A DNA stretch of 47,415 nt from Pseudomonadota bacterium (GCA_021801255.1 JAJYYH010000054.1:1-47415); one strand, 5' to 3'; numbered from the stretch's first letter, positions 1 through 8,315 are shown. Numbers and translations are program-made. Notes: generated from the sequence alone by a model not told the origin.

Positions 1-231
1 AACCGACCGCCCGACTGCCCCGACTTGCCCACTTCGATGCTCCATCCCGACATGAGCCGAAGTAACTATCCGACGCAGCCGAATCGCGCCTACCACAGAC
101 ATCAGAAAAAATGAGGGGATTCTTGAGAGAGCGATGAGGCCACCGATCACAAAGAGAACGATCCAAGACACCGCATTTAAGCTCGACGAGCCGCGGCGAG
201 CGCGGCGCGGCATCAACCGGCGTCGTATCAT
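1..231 (-). CDS. Small membrane protein, 3' end outside the window
   Basis: An open frame of 77 codons starts at an ATG ending at 231 and runs off the window with no stop. The first 20 residues are rich in arginine. A hydrophobic stretch at about residues 23-45 (WIVLFVIGGLIAL and on) is a probable transmembrane helix. The ATG overlaps the stop of the upstream gene as ATGA, which suggests translational coupling with that small secreted protein. No family is recognised. Its reality rests on the overlap and the hydrophobic helix only. Confidence 0.4.
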   Translation of the reverse strand, partial: MIRRRLMPRRARRGSSSLNAVSWIVLFVIGGLIALSRIPSFFLMSVVGAIRLRRIVTSAHVGMEHRSGQVGAVGRSV

Positions 232-515
232 TCCCGCGCCCCCTTACTGCCGATCACCGCCGGCAAACCGCGCTCGCCTGCGCCGCTGATCCGGCCCTGA
301 TAGGCGCCGTCCGGGCCGAATGCGTCCCAGCCATCGCGGCCCCGGTCATAGCGCCCCTGATAGCTCCCGTCCGCGCCGAACCGCTCCAGCGTGCCATCAC
401 CGCCGCGCTCGATGCGGCCCTGATAGCTGCCGTCCGGGCCGAACACCTGCCAGCCATCAGCGAGGGCGAGGCCGGGCAGCATGACGGCGATGACGACAGC
501 GAGCGCGCGGATCAT
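228..515 (-). CDS. Small secreted protein with three GPDGSYQGR-type repeats
   Basis: The protein has 95 residues. A signal peptide is clear (MIRALAVVIAVMLPGLALA, cleavage near residue 19). The mature part is three copies of a roughly 20-residue glycine-rich unit with the core F-G-x-D-G-[SA]-Y-Q-G-R, at about residues 25-34, 46-55 and 66-75. The frame stays open upstream through the tRNA-Cys gene, but the ATG at 515 is chosen because the signal peptide begins there. The next minus-strand gene overlaps its stop by 4 nt. The function is unknown; an export or surface role is inferred from the signal peptide only. Confidence 0.65.
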   Translation of the reverse strand: MIRALAVVIAVMLPGLALADGWQVFGPDGSYQGRIERGGDGTLERFGADGSYQGRYDRGRDGWDAFGPDGAYQGRISGAGERGLPAVIGSKGARE

Positions 516-722
516 GGCGGCAGGATAGCACGCGCGCGATCCATTGGGGGGCTTCTGTTGCCCAGTGCGAGAGATATGGGCGCCGGCGCGGATGACGGGA
601 AGGGCGATCGACTCGGCGCCGGCGCACCTCGGTATGGGCGGTGCGGTGGCGCTTGCGGGGTCCGCATGGGGTCCGCATGGTTTTTTGGAACTTCTGGGTT
701 GGCGATAACCATTTGAATTTAC

Positions 723-796
723 TGGAGGTCCGGGCCGGAATCGAACCGGCATACGCGGATTTGCAGTCCGCTGCATCACCACTCTGCCACCGGACC
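723..796 (-). tRNA. tRNA-Cys (GCA)
   Basis: On the minus strand a 7-bp acceptor stem (GGTCCGG with CCGGACC), a T arm with the GGTTCGAATCC loop region and an anticodon loop CTGCAAA give anticodon GCA, which reads UGC/UGU. The 3' CCA is encoded. The gene stands alone, between the repeat-containing secreted protein and the CHAP-domain gene. Confidence 0.96.
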
Positions 797-989
797 CAGG
801 ATGGAACACCGGACGATGTAGAAAATCTGGCGCGGCTTCTTATCGCGCTCACGCTCCGCCATGGTCAAGCCCGCTTCGGCGCAATCCGCTCAGAGCCTGA
901 AAATTCATCCGAATGCGAAAAGAGCGCCCTCTGGAAACCGTGATCTTTCCGGTCGATTTCCGAGCGGGGGGGCATTCTTTTGCCAACTC

Positions 990-1811
990 TCAGCGCAGGC
1001 TGCGGTCGGGCGCGTCCGCCGCCACGCTGCCGGCGGAAGCTGGCGCCTCGGCGACCTCGTTGTCGCCGGGCGTATCGGCGGGGAGGGCGGCGAGCACCGG
1101 GATCGCGCGCTGCTCGGCGGGAGAGCGAAGGTCGCGCGGCGCGGGGTTGAGCGCGATCGTCTGGCTCGGCGCCACGCGGCGCGGGGCGGCCGCGCTCTCG
1201 GCCGCACGCGGATAGATAAAGCCATGGGTCGGGTAGATGCTGCCGAAACTGCCGCCATGGCCGAGCGCGACCCGCACCGCCGTCCAATCATTATTCGGCG
1301 AGATGTCGATCACCGCGATATTGCGGCTGATGCCATTCTGCCCCCAATGCGCCTGGTCGATCTCTATCTCGCGGGAGTTGATGATCCGGCTCACCACCGC
1401 AACATGGCCAAGCTTCATCGCGCGGTTGGCGCGGAAGGCCAGCACGCTCCCCGGCTCGGGCACGTTGCCGCGAGCATAGACGCCGCTCGCCTCGTCCCAC
1501 CAGGTGACGGCATTCCCGGTCAGCGCGATGCCCGAGGCAGCGCGGGCGAAGGGAACACACTGGATGACACGATAGGACGTGCGCCGAATATGGGAATTAT
1601 TTCCGCGATAACTTCCCGACATACCATGGTGCCCGGTCTTTCGACCCCCATGGCCACCCCGCAGGCTGCTCGCCGAGGCTTGGTGCCGGATCGGGTGGCT
1701 ATGTGCGCCAGACGCGGAAGTCGACGTCTGCGCATGCGCGGGAAGGGAGAGAGTCATCAACAAAATGGACCCCAGGATGTAACGTACCCCGCCATTTTGG
1801 CGATCCAGCAT
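990..1811 (-). CDS. Secreted CHAP-domain peptidase/amidase
   Basis: The protein has 273 residues. A signal peptide ends near the AHA at residues 25-27. A low-complexity Ser/His/Gly-rich linker (about 28-75) follows, then a CHAP domain. The likely catalytic Cys is C85 in QCVPFAR and the likely His is H136 in KLGHVAVV, followed by an acidic residue in REIEIDQAHWG. CHAP enzymes are cysteine peptidases or amidases that usually cut peptidoglycan peptides. The C-terminal ~70 residues are Ala/Pro-rich and probably disordered. The start at 1811 is preceded by a GAGGGG-like ribosome site and begins the signal peptide; an in-frame start 34 codons upstream is less likely. A cell-wall role in the periplasm is inferred. 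Confidence 0.85.
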   Translation of the reverse strand: MLDRQNGGVRYILGSILLMTLSLPAHAQTSTSASGAHSHPIRHQASASSLRGGHGGRKTGHHGMSGSYRGNNSHIRRTSYRVIQCVPFARAASGIALTGNAVTWWDEASGVYARGNVPEPGSVLAFRANRAMKLGHVAVVSRIINSREIEIDQAHWGQNGISRNIAVIDISPNNDWTAVRVALGHGGSFGSIYPTHGFIYPRAAESAAAPRRVAPSQTIALNPAPRDLRSPAEQRAIPVLAALPADTPGDNEVAEAPASAGSVAADAPDRSLR

Positions 1812-2035
1812 GTCTCTGCCCCCCTCGAATCCGTGAAACCATGCCGGGAGGTAGCAGCAGGGTTGCGGCCAAGGCAACCCAAAAAGATGCCCTTGGCCTG
1901 CAATCTTGCGCAATAAATCGTTTTACCCCTGTGGATAACCTTTCGAATAAGGATAATAATCCCAAACCCGGGTCTGGCCGCAAGCGCGGCGGTGAGCTGG
2001 CGCGGGAACGGGTATCATTCCCGTCACTACACGTT

Positions 2036-2386
2036 TCACTTGCAGGCAACCACCATGATTTCCACCAGGGCGCGTGGATCGGCGAGTTCCGCCTGCACGC
2101 AGGCCCGCACCGGCGCGCCTCCCTCGGGCAGCCACGCCGCCCACACCTCGTTCATCGCGGCGCGATCGCCGATGTGCTTGAGCCAGATCTGCGCCTGTAG
2201 CAGCCGGGTTTTGTCGGTGCCATGCAGATCGAGCACCGCGTCGATTTCGGCCAGGGCCTCCGCCGTCTGGCCCTTGATGTCCTTGGCGAGATCGCGGGCG
2301 AGCGCCCCCGGCGTATAGACGAAGCCGTGATATTCAACGGCGCGGGAGAGAATGGCATTCGGCTCGGTGCGGATAATCCGGCTCAT
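2036..2386 (-). CDS. RidA/YjgF-family protein
   Basis: The protein has 116 residues, the usual size for this family. It starts MSRIIRTEPNAILSRAVEYH and continues with VYTPGALARDLAKDIKGQTAEALAEIDAVL, the pattern of the RidA fold. The C-terminal half (LLQAQIWLKHIGD, then W-x-x-W, then RACVQAELADP) places the conserved Arg and the acidic residue as in RidA proteins that hydrolyse reactive enamine/imine intermediates. It belongs to the divergent RidA_YjgF branch rather than being a textbook RidA, so the substrate is uncertain. The start at 2386 has a GGAGA ribosome site. It is not in an obvious operon. Confidence 0.85.
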   Translation of the reverse strand: MSRIIRTEPNAILSRAVEYHGFVYTPGALARDLAKDIKGQTAEALAEIDAVLDLHGTDKTRLLQAQIWLKHIGDRAAMNEVWAAWLPEGGAPVRACVQAELADPRALVEIMVVACK

Positions 2387-2467
2387 CGTCTCAATCTCCA
2401 AAATGGCGACAACCCCGCGCCACGACGCTGGCGGGCATGGCAAGGCGGCGGCCGCGAGCGCGGCCCG

Positions 2468-2809
2468 TCACGGCGCCAGGGGATGCTGATCCTGGCTGAC
2501 CGGGGCCTGTGGCGCAATGCCCTTCTCGACCAAACAGTTCTCGTAGACCTGATTGCGGTCATAGCTCGCGCCATACCCGGCACCGGTCACGCCCATCAGC
2601 CCATAGCCGCCGTTGGGCGCGTCGCGCCCGCCATTGGCGTAGGTATCGGCGCGGTAGATCGCATCCGGGTTCTGCTGGAGATAGACCTTATCGGCACGCT
2701 GGCGGCATTCCGCGATCGCCGCCTGTTCGGCCGGGGTTTGATGGCTGAACATCGCGCATGCCGGCGCACCCAACGATAGCAGCAGAAGCAATGGCAGGGG
2801 AGGTTTCAT
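2468..2809 (-). CDS. Small exported protein, possibly a lipoprotein
   Basis: The protein has 113 residues. A hydrophobic leader (PLPLLLLLSLGAPACAM) could be cut by signal peptidase I; the Cys at residue 18 is also a weak lipobox candidate. The mature part is Tyr-, Asn- and Gly-rich in the middle (GGYGLMGVTGAGYG) and carries further Cys residues (AECRQ, ENCLVEKG). It has no recognised domain. The pattern of a short exported protein ending in an E-x-C-[LM]-x-x-[KR]-G motif is common in alphaproteobacteria. Confidence 0.6.
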   Translation of the reverse strand: MKPPLPLLLLLSLGAPACAMFSHQTPAEQAAIAECRQRADKVYLQQNPDAIYRADTYANGGRDAPNGGYGLMGVTGAGYGASYDRNQVYENCLVEKGIAPQAPVSQDQHPLAP

Positions 2810-2948
2810 GACGGGTCTTCCTCAGCTCGGGCGGGCGCGGTCGTTGTCCCCGCGGGCCGTTTGAGCATGCACCGCCGCGCATCACTCTGCCAGGGTGTAA
2901 TCAGGGGTCTTTGGGGCTAGGCTGCGCCATCCCGGCCAGGAGAAAGCC

Positions 2949-4208
2949 ATGTCCGATCCCGCCCTGCTCACCGCCACCACGGCCGCACGGGAACTCCGCG
3001 CCGGCCGGCTCAATCCCGCCGAATTGCTCGAAGCCTGTCTCGCGCGTGCCACCGCCCGCCAGCCGGAATTGCAAATTTTCGCCCATCTCGACCCCCTGTC
3101 CCCGACGCGCGCGCCGCTGCCCGGCCCGCTTCACGGCCTGCCGCTCGGGGTCAAGGACGTGTTCGACACCGCCGACATGCCAACCGCCTATGGCTCGCCG
3201 ATCTGGCAAGGCCATCGCCCACGCGCCGATGCCGCCGCCGTCGCCTGGGCGCGCGCCGCCGGCGCCGTGGTGATCGGCAAAACCGTGACCACCGAATTCG
3301 CCTATCGCCACCCCGGCCCCACCCGCAACCCGCACGACCCGCGCCGCACCCCGGGCGGCTCCAGCAGCGGCTCCGCCGCCGGGGTCGCCGCGCATTGTTT
3401 TCCCTTCGCCCTCGGCACCCAGACCGCCGGTAGCGTCATCCGCCCCGCCGCTTATTGCGGCGTCGTCGGCTTCAAGCCGAGTTTCGCCACCATCAACCGC
3501 GCCGGGCTCAAGCCGCTTGCGGAGAGTCTCGACACCATCGGGGTTTTTGCCCGCAGCGTTGCCGATTGCGCGCTGCTCGCCGGCACACTCGGCGGGCGCG
3601 ATCTCGGCGATCCCGAGCGTCGCCCCGCGCGCGCCCCCCGCATCGGCCTGTGCCGTTCGCCGTCCTGGCCGGAGGCCACGCCGGAAACCGTGGCGCTTTT
3701 TGCCGATCTGCCGGAACGACTTATCCGCGCCGGCGCAGGGGTCGAGACCCGCGACCTGCCAGGCGATTTCGCCGTCCTCGCGGAGCTCCACCCCCTGGTG
3801 ATGAACGCGGAAGCCGCGCGCGCCCTGGCCTGGGAGCTTTTCACCCATCCCGCGCAGCTCAGCCCGGCGCTGGCCGAGCGCCTCGCCGCCGGCCTCGCCG
3901 CGCCGACCGAGGCGCTGTTCTCCGCGCGCGCTACGCTCAGGGATTTGCGCGCCGCCTTCCCCGCCGCCATCGCCGGGCTCGACATCCTGCTCACCCCGGC
4001 TGCCCCCGGCGAGGCGCCACTCGGCCATGCCTCCACGGGCAATCCGGTGTTCAACTACATCTGGACCAGCCTGCATCTTCCGTGCGTCACCGTGCCTGCC
4101 GGCAAGGGACCAAACGGGATGCCACTCGGGGTGCAGATCGTCGGGGCCTTCGACACCGACCGCGATACGCTGGCCTGGGCGGAGTGGGTGGCCAACGCGC
4201 TGCGCTGA
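2949..4208 (+). CDS. Amidase-signature family amidase
   Basis: The protein has 419 residues and covers a whole amidase-signature domain. The Ser-cisSer-Lys triad is visible: K69 in GVKDVF, S138 in the GGSSSGS loop and S162 in GTQTAGSVIRPA. These enzymes hydrolyse amide bonds; GatA and fatty-acid amide hydrolase are relatives. It is shorter than GatA, and gatB and gatC are not nearby, so a catabolic amidase is more likely than the tRNA amidotransferase subunit. The substrate is unknown. AGGAGA lies just ahead of the ATG. It appears to be a single-gene transcript. Confidence 0.9.
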   Translation: MSDPALLTATTAARELRAGRLNPAELLEACLARATARQPELQIFAHLDPLSPTRAPLPGPLHGLPLGVKDVFDTADMPTAYGSPIWQGHRPRADAAAVAWARAAGAVVIGKTVTTEFAYRHPGPTRNPHDPRRTPGGSSSGSAAGVAAHCFPFALGTQTAGSVIRPAAYCGVVGFKPSFATINRAGLKPLAESLDTIGVFARSVADCALLAGTLGGRDLGDPERRPARAPRIGLCRSPSWPEATPETVALFADLPERLIRAGAGVETRDLPGDFAVLAELHPLVMNAEAARALAWELFTHPAQLSPALAERLAAGLAAPTEALFSARATLRDLRAAFPAAIAGLDILLTPAAPGEAPLGHASTGNPVFNYIWTSLHLPCVTVPAGKGPNGMPLGVQIVGAFDTDRDTLAWAEWVANALR

Positions 4209-4230
4209 ACCCAGTCGAATGCCGGGAAAA

Positions 4231-4305
4231 TGGTGGGTGCGACAGGGATTGAACCTGTGACCCCCGCCGTGTGAAGGCGATGCTCTCCCGCTGAGCTACG
4301 CACCC
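4231..4305 (-). tRNA. tRNA-Val (CAC)
   Basis: On the minus strand the acceptor stem (GGGTGCG with CGCACCC), a T arm with GGTTCAATCCC and a 5-bp anticodon stem around the loop TTCACAC give anticodon CAC, which reads GUG. The 3' CCA is encoded. It lies 22 nt beyond the amidase stop on the opposite strand. Confidence 0.96.
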
Positions 4306-4366
4306 GGGGCCGTCTCGAAGATCGGCTTTTTCCTAGAGCCCCGGCGGCTTGATGGCAAGAGGGGGG

Positions 4367-4873
4367 CTATTTCAGGGTAGCGAGCGCCGCCTTGCAGGTG
4401 ACGCCGTCCTGCACCGACATCCCCCCCGAGCAGCCGATCGCGCCGATCAGCTTGCCGTCCTTGACCAGCGGAAACCCGCCCTCCACAGCGATCGCGCCGT
4501 CGAGCGCAAGAACATAGGGATGCCCGCCATCGGCGGCGTCCTGGAATACTTTGGTGGGCCGGCGAAACAGCGCCGCGGTGCGCGCCTTGTGCTGGGAGAT
4601 CGCGACCGAACCGATCTGGGTATCGTCCATCTTCTCGAAATAGACCAGGCTGCCATCGGGGGCGACGATCGAGATCGCCATTTTCCAGTGATGCTGCATC
4701 GCCTCGGTCTCGGCGGCGGCAGCGAGCGCCTTAGCCTCCGCCAGCGTGATCGGCGCGCCATAGGGGATGTTGAACGGCATCTCTTCGGGCACGCCAGCGG
4801 GCAGGGCATCGGCGAAGGCCGCCGGGGCGGCGAGAACGAGCAGGAAAGCGAGCGTCGAGCGGATTTTGGACAT
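4367..4873 (-). CDS. Exported GlcG/HbpS-family heme-binding protein
   Basis: The protein has 168 residues. A signal peptide (FLLVLAAPAAFA, cleavage near residue 22) is followed by a GlcG/HbpS domain: ITLAEAKALAAAAETEA, MAISIVAPDGSLVYFEKMDD, SVAISQHKARTAALF and the C-terminal GGFPLVKDGKLIGAIGCSGG. Members bind heme or act as accessory proteins for redox sensing; many sit alone next to glycolate genes, which is not the case here. The periplasmic location is inferred from the signal peptide. The start is the first residue of the leader. Confidence 0.88.
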   Translation of the reverse strand: MSKIRSTLAFLLVLAAPAAFADALPAGVPEEMPFNIPYGAPITLAEAKALAAAAETEAMQHHWKMAISIVAPDGSLVYFEKMDDTQIGSVAISQHKARTAALFRRPTKVFQDAADGGHPYVLALDGAIAVEGGFPLVKDGKLIGAIGCSGGMSVQDGVTCKAALATLK

Positions 4874-4956
4874 GGTTTTCTCCCTACATCGGCGGTTTTC
4901 AGCCCAGCGTCGGGCAGCCTATGCGCGCGCTGGATATTTATCTAATCAAAATAAGG

Positions 4957-4973
4957 CCAGGGCACGGCCCTGG
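4957..4973 (-). repeat. Half copy of the two-hairpin intergenic repeat
   Basis: A perfect hairpin CCAGGGC-ACG-GCCCTGG. On the minus strand it is followed by CCTT, matching the second hairpin plus the GCCTT tail of the full repeats at 16461, 23099, 28622 and 34981. It lies in the gap between the GlcG-like gene and the epoxide-hydrolase gene. Confidence 0.6.
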
Positions 4974-5098
4974 AGAGGTCTTCCCATAGGGACCCACGAC
5001 TTTCCATAACTCATACCCGACATGGACTGCCTGCACACGGCGCGTGCGTCCATGCCAATGTCCACCATGGACCGCGAACCGAAATCCCAACCGAACCC

Positions 5099-6094
5099 TC
5101 ACGCCTCTCCCCGGTCACGCGGAAAATACCGTCCAAGAAAATCGACCAGCGCCGTGCTGACCTCGGCGGCGCGCTCCTGCTGCACCCAATGCCCGGCGCC
5201 GGGCAAAAGCAACGAGCCGGTCAGCCCCGGCACGTGTTCCGGCAGCGCCGCCAAGGCCCGCGCGCCCATTGGTCCGGCGATGACGGCGTCGTGGTCGCCG
5301 GCGATGAAAAGCGCCGGCTGATGAATTTTCGCCCCCTGCCAGGGTGCCGTGAGTTCCCAGTTGCGGTCGATATTGCGGTACCAGTTGAGGCCGCCCCGAA
5401 ACCCGGTGCGGCGATAGGTCGTGGCGAAGGCGGCGAAGGTTTCGGTGTCGATCCACGGCGGCGGCGTGCCGGGGTCGGGCAGTCTGTCGAGAAACCCGCC
5501 ATCTTCGGGGATGTCGAGCGCCGCGCCCGCCGTTGCCGCCGCAACCCGGGCGCCGGTGGCGAACAGGCGGCGGAAGGTGGCCTCAGGGTCGCGCGCGAAT
5601 TCGGCCTCGGCGCGCCCCGGGGTCTGGAAATAGAACCAGTAAAACCGCGTCATCCCGGCCGCGCGCAAGCTCGCGAGCGGCGCCGCCTTGCCGCGGGCAC
5701 GAAAGGGGACACTCATGGCGGCGATCACGGGAAACAGATCGGGGCGAAACAGCGCCGCCTGCCAGGCGACCGCGGCCCCCCAATCATGGCCGATGATCGC
5801 CGCGCGCTCGGCACCGAGCGCGCCGGCCAGCGCCACCATGTCGCCTGCGAGATGGAAAATGCTGTAGGCGTCGATCTCCGCCGGCGCCGAGCTCCCGCCA
5901 TAGCCGCGCATGTCGGGGGCGGCGACGCGGTAGCCGGCCACCGCCAGCGCCGCGATCTGATGGCGCCATGAGAGCGCGAGTTCGGGAAATCCGTGACAGA
6001 GCAGAACCAGCGGCGCGCCTTCCGCTCCGGCTTCGAGCACCGAAAGGGTGATGCCGTTGACGTCATGCGCCGTGCGACGCGGAGCGAGGGGCAT
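5099..6094 (-). CDS. Alpha/beta hydrolase, epoxide-hydrolase type
   Basis: The protein has 331 residues. HGFPE at 34-38 supplies the oxyanion loop. The nucleophile is D104 in GHDWG, where an Asp (not Ser) marks the epoxide-hydrolase/haloalkane-dehalogenase branch. Asp257 or Asp259 in AGDHD is the probable acid and H302 in AGHWVQ the general base. Tyr residues in the cap (YWFYF near 152-156 and WYR at 228-230) match the epoxide-activating pair, so soluble epoxide hydrolase is preferred over dehalogenase. The ATG at 6094 has a strong GGAGGA site; a start 23 codons upstream is in frame but poorly supported. The substrate is unknown. Confidence 0.88.
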   Translation of the reverse strand: MPLAPRRTAHDVNGITLSVLEAGAEGAPLVLLCHGFPELALSWRHQIAALAVAGYRVAAPDMRGYGGSSAPAEIDAYSIFHLAGDMVALAGALGAERAAIIGHDWGAAVAWQAALFRPDLFPVIAAMSVPFRARGKAAPLASLRAAGMTRFYWFYFQTPGRAEAEFARDPEATFRRLFATGARVAAATAGAALDIPEDGGFLDRLPDPGTPPPWIDTETFAAFATTYRRTGFRGGLNWYRNIDRNWELTAPWQGAKIHQPALFIAGDHDAVIAGPMGARALAALPEHVPGLTGSLLLPGAGHWVQQERAAEVSTALVDFLGRYFPRDRGEA

Positions 6095-6192
6095 GGCGGT
6101 TTCCTCCGGAATGAGGCACGGTTTCGGGGTGGTTTTTGGCGCCGGGGAGAGTTGCGGCGCCAATCCGCGCGGCGCATTCTACGCCGCCTTCA

Positions 6193-6222
6193 CCATCCGC
6201 GCCATCCGCGCCATCCGCGCCA
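6193..6222. repeat. 9-bp tandem repeat upstream of ilvD
   Basis: CCATCCGCG occurs three times head to tail, with a partial fourth copy, in the non-coding gap between the divergent epoxide-hydrolase gene and ilvD. It ends about 40 nt before the ilvD start, so it would lie in the ilvD leader. Confidence 0.75.
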
Positions 6223-6262
6223 TTGCTGGCGCGTTCGCCTGTAGTCCGAGGAGAGACGCCCG

Positions 6263-7987
6263 ATGCTCGAAAAACGCTGGGACAAAAGCCGCCTGCCGTC
6301 GCGCCATGTAAGCGTGGGGCCGGATCGCGCGCCGCACCGCAGCTATTACTACGCGATGGGGCTCACCGAGGATCAGATCAATCAACCGCTGGTTGGCGTC
6401 GCGACATGCTGGAACGAGGCCGCGCCCTGCAACATCGCGCTGTCGCGCCAGGCGCAGCCGGTCAAGCAAGGGGTCGCCGAGGCCGGCGGCACGCCGCGCG
6501 AATTCACCACCATCACCGTCACCGACGGCATCGCCATGGGCCATCAGGGAATGAAATCCTCGCTGGTCTCACGCGAGATCATCGCCGATTCGGTCGAGGT
6601 GACGATGCGCGGGCATTGCTATGACGCGCTGGTCGGGCTCGCCGGTTGCGACAAGTCGCTGCCGGGAATGATGATGGCGATGCTGCGGCTCAACGTGCCG
6701 AGCGTCTTCATGTATGGCGGCTCGATCCTGCCCGGGCGCTTCCAGGGGCGCGACGTCACCGTGGTCGATGTTTTCGAAGCGGTCGGCCAGCACGCCGCGG
6801 GCAAGATGACGGATGCGGAGCTGCACGAGCTGGAATGCGTCGCCTGCCCCTCGGCCGGGGCCTGCGGCGGGCAGTTCACGGCCAATACCATGGCGATGGT
6901 GAGCGAGGCGATCGGGCTCGCGCTCCCGGGCTCGGCGGGCGCGCCGGCGCCCTATGAGGAGCGCGACCGCTTCGCCTTCGAATCCGGCCGCGCGGTGATG
7001 GCGCTGCTCGCGCGCAATCTCCGTCCGCGCGACATCGTCACGCGCGAGGCCCTCGAAAACGCCGCCGTCGCGGTCGGCGCCACGGGCGGCTCGACCAATG
7101 CCGGCCTCCATCTGCCGGCGATCGCGCATGAGGCCGGCATCCGCTTCACCATGGACGATGTCGTCACCATCATGCGGCGCACCCCCTATATCGCCGATCT
7201 CAAGCCGGGCGGGAAATATGTCGCCCTCGACGTCCATCGCATCGGCGGCATTTCGGTCATTCTCAAGGCGCTGCTCGATGCCGGCCTGTTGCATGGCGAC
7301 TGCATGACCGTCACCGGGCGAAGCCTGGCGGAAAACCTCAAGGACGTGGTGTTCCCGACCGATCAGGACGTGGTCTATCCGGTGAGCCGGGCAATCTCGC
7401 CGACGGGGGGCGTCGTCGGGCTGCGCGGCAATCTCGCCCCCGAGGGCGCGATCGTGAAGGTCGCCGGGCTGAAGAACCAGCGTTTCGCCGGCACGGCGCT
7501 GTGTTTCGACTGCGAGGAAGACGCCTTCGCCGCTGTGCAGGCGCGCGCCTACAAGCCGGGCGATGTCATCGTCATCCGCTATGAGGGGCCGAAGGGCGGG
7601 CCCGGGATGCGCGAGATGCTCTCCACCACCTCGGCGATCTATGGCCAGGAGATGGGCGAGCAGGTCGCGCTGATCACCGATGGGCGGTTTTCCGGCGGCA
7701 CGCGCGGCTTCTGCATCGGCCATGTCGGGCCGGAAGCGGCGGTGGGCGGGCCGATCGCGCTGCTCCGCAACGGCGATCGCATCACCATCGACGCTGTCGC
7801 GGGCACCATCGACGTCGCGCTCACGGACGCCGAACTCGCCGAACGCCGCGCCGCGTGGCGGCCGCGCCAGACCGCCTACCAATCGGGCGCGCTGTGGAAA
7901 TACGCGCAATTGGTGGGCCCGGCGCATCTCGGCGCGCTCACCCATCCCGGCGCCGCGGCCGAGACCGAGAGCTACGCCGATCAGTAA
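6263..7987 (+). CDS. ilvD: Dihydroxy-acid dehydratase
   Basis: The protein has 574 residues, full length for IlvD. It dehydrates 2,3-dihydroxy-isovalerate and 2,3-dihydroxy-3-methylvalerate to the 2-oxo acids of valine and isoleucine synthesis. Iron-sulfur ligands are C56 (EAAPCN), C129 (AGCDKS) and C201 (SAGACGGQFTANTM); their spacings of 73 and 72 match the [2Fe-2S]-type enzyme. The C-terminal GPKGGPGMREML and TDGRFSGGTRG motifs are present. AGGAGAGACGCCCG precedes the ATG. ilvB, ilvH and ilvC lie 29 kb away. A hairpin-rich repeat begins directly after the stop and may end the transcript. Confidence 0.97.
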   Translation: MLEKRWDKSRLPSRHVSVGPDRAPHRSYYYAMGLTEDQINQPLVGVATCWNEAAPCNIALSRQAQPVKQGVAEAGGTPREFTTITVTDGIAMGHQGMKSSLVSREIIADSVEVTMRGHCYDALVGLAGCDKSLPGMMMAMLRLNVPSVFMYGGSILPGRFQGRDVTVVDVFEAVGQHAAGKMTDAELHELECVACPSAGACGGQFTANTMAMVSEAIGLALPGSAGAPAPYEERDRFAFESGRAVMALLARNLRPRDIVTREALENAAVAVGATGGSTNAGLHLPAIAHEAGIRFTMDDVVTIMRRTPYIADLKPGGKYVALDVHRIGGISVILKALLDAGLLHGDCMTVTGRSLAENLKDVVFPTDQDVVYPVSRAISPTGGVVGLRGNLAPEGAIVKVAGLKNQRFAGTALCFDCEEDAFAAVQARAYKPGDVIVIRYEGPKGGPGMREMLSTTSAIYGQEMGEQVALITDGRFSGGTRGFCIGHVGPEAAVGGPIALLRNGDRITIDAVAGTIDVALTDAELAERRAAWRPRQTAYQSGALWKYAQLVGPAHLGALTHPGAAAETESYADQ

Positions 7988-8124
7988 AGAAGGAAGGTTT
8001 GTTCTTTTTTGAAAAAAAGAACCAAAAAACTTCCATCCGTTGGGCAGTGCCTGCGGCACTGCCCGCTCGGAGAAACGGGATAAAAGTCTTTTTGCTTCTT
8101 TTTCTTCAGAAAAAGAAGTTCTTC
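7988..8124 (+). repeat. Three-hairpin AT-rich intergenic repeat, copy 1
   Basis: The element holds three hairpins: an outer one with arms GTTCTTTTTT/AAAAAAGAAC (8001-8022), a GC-rich middle one GGGCAGTGCC-TGC-GGCACTGCCC (8042-8064, one extra base in the loop region), and an outer one with arms CTTCTTTTTCT/AGAAAAAGAAG (8095-8118). A second copy lies at 32588-32733 on the other strand with near-identical outer hairpins and a middle stem of different sequence. Both follow the stop of a same-strand gene, so a termination or 3'-end-stability role is possible. Confidence 0.85.
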
Positions 8125-8162
8125 CGCTTGGCGTTGTTTAGGAAACCACACGAGGCACTGTA

Positions 8163-8282
8163 ATGGCTCTTGAAAATCTTCGCTCGGCCGAAAACCAGAA
8201 CGATGGCCTTTTTGTGGATATCCTGGCCGATGACGGCAATATAAGGATTCGAGAAAAAGAATTTGTAACTAAAATTTATTAA
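8163..8282 (+). CDS. Possible 39-residue protein between ilvD and dat
   Basis: An ATG with GAGG seven bases upstream opens a 39-codon frame ending in TAA at 8280-8282, 33 nt before dat. The peptide is charged (begins MALENLRSAENQNDGLF, ends in a basic stretch) and has no transmembrane segment or known motif. It lies just past the three-hairpin repeat, in DNA of lower GC than its surroundings. It could be a genuine small protein, a leader peptide of dat, or the remnant of a longer gene. Confidence 0.35.
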   Translation: MALENLRSAENQNDGLFVDILADDGNIRIREKEFVTKIY

Positions 8283-8315
8283 ACAAGTTTTTTATATTCT
8301 TTGAGGTAGGCCGCG

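Noticed and set aside
1930-1938. A perfect DnaA-box sequence (TGTGGATAA) in AT-richer DNA between the CHAP and RidA genes
   Set aside because: Only one box is present, with no cluster and no origin-associated genes, so it is not called a replication origin.
2949-4208. The amidase as GatA of the tRNA amidotransferase
   Set aside because: It is shorter than GatA and gatB and gatC are not adjacent.
6193-6222. The 9-bp repeat as a regulatory operator of ilvD
   Set aside because: The units are direct and GC-rich with no palindromic symmetry; a simple replication-slippage repeat is more likely.
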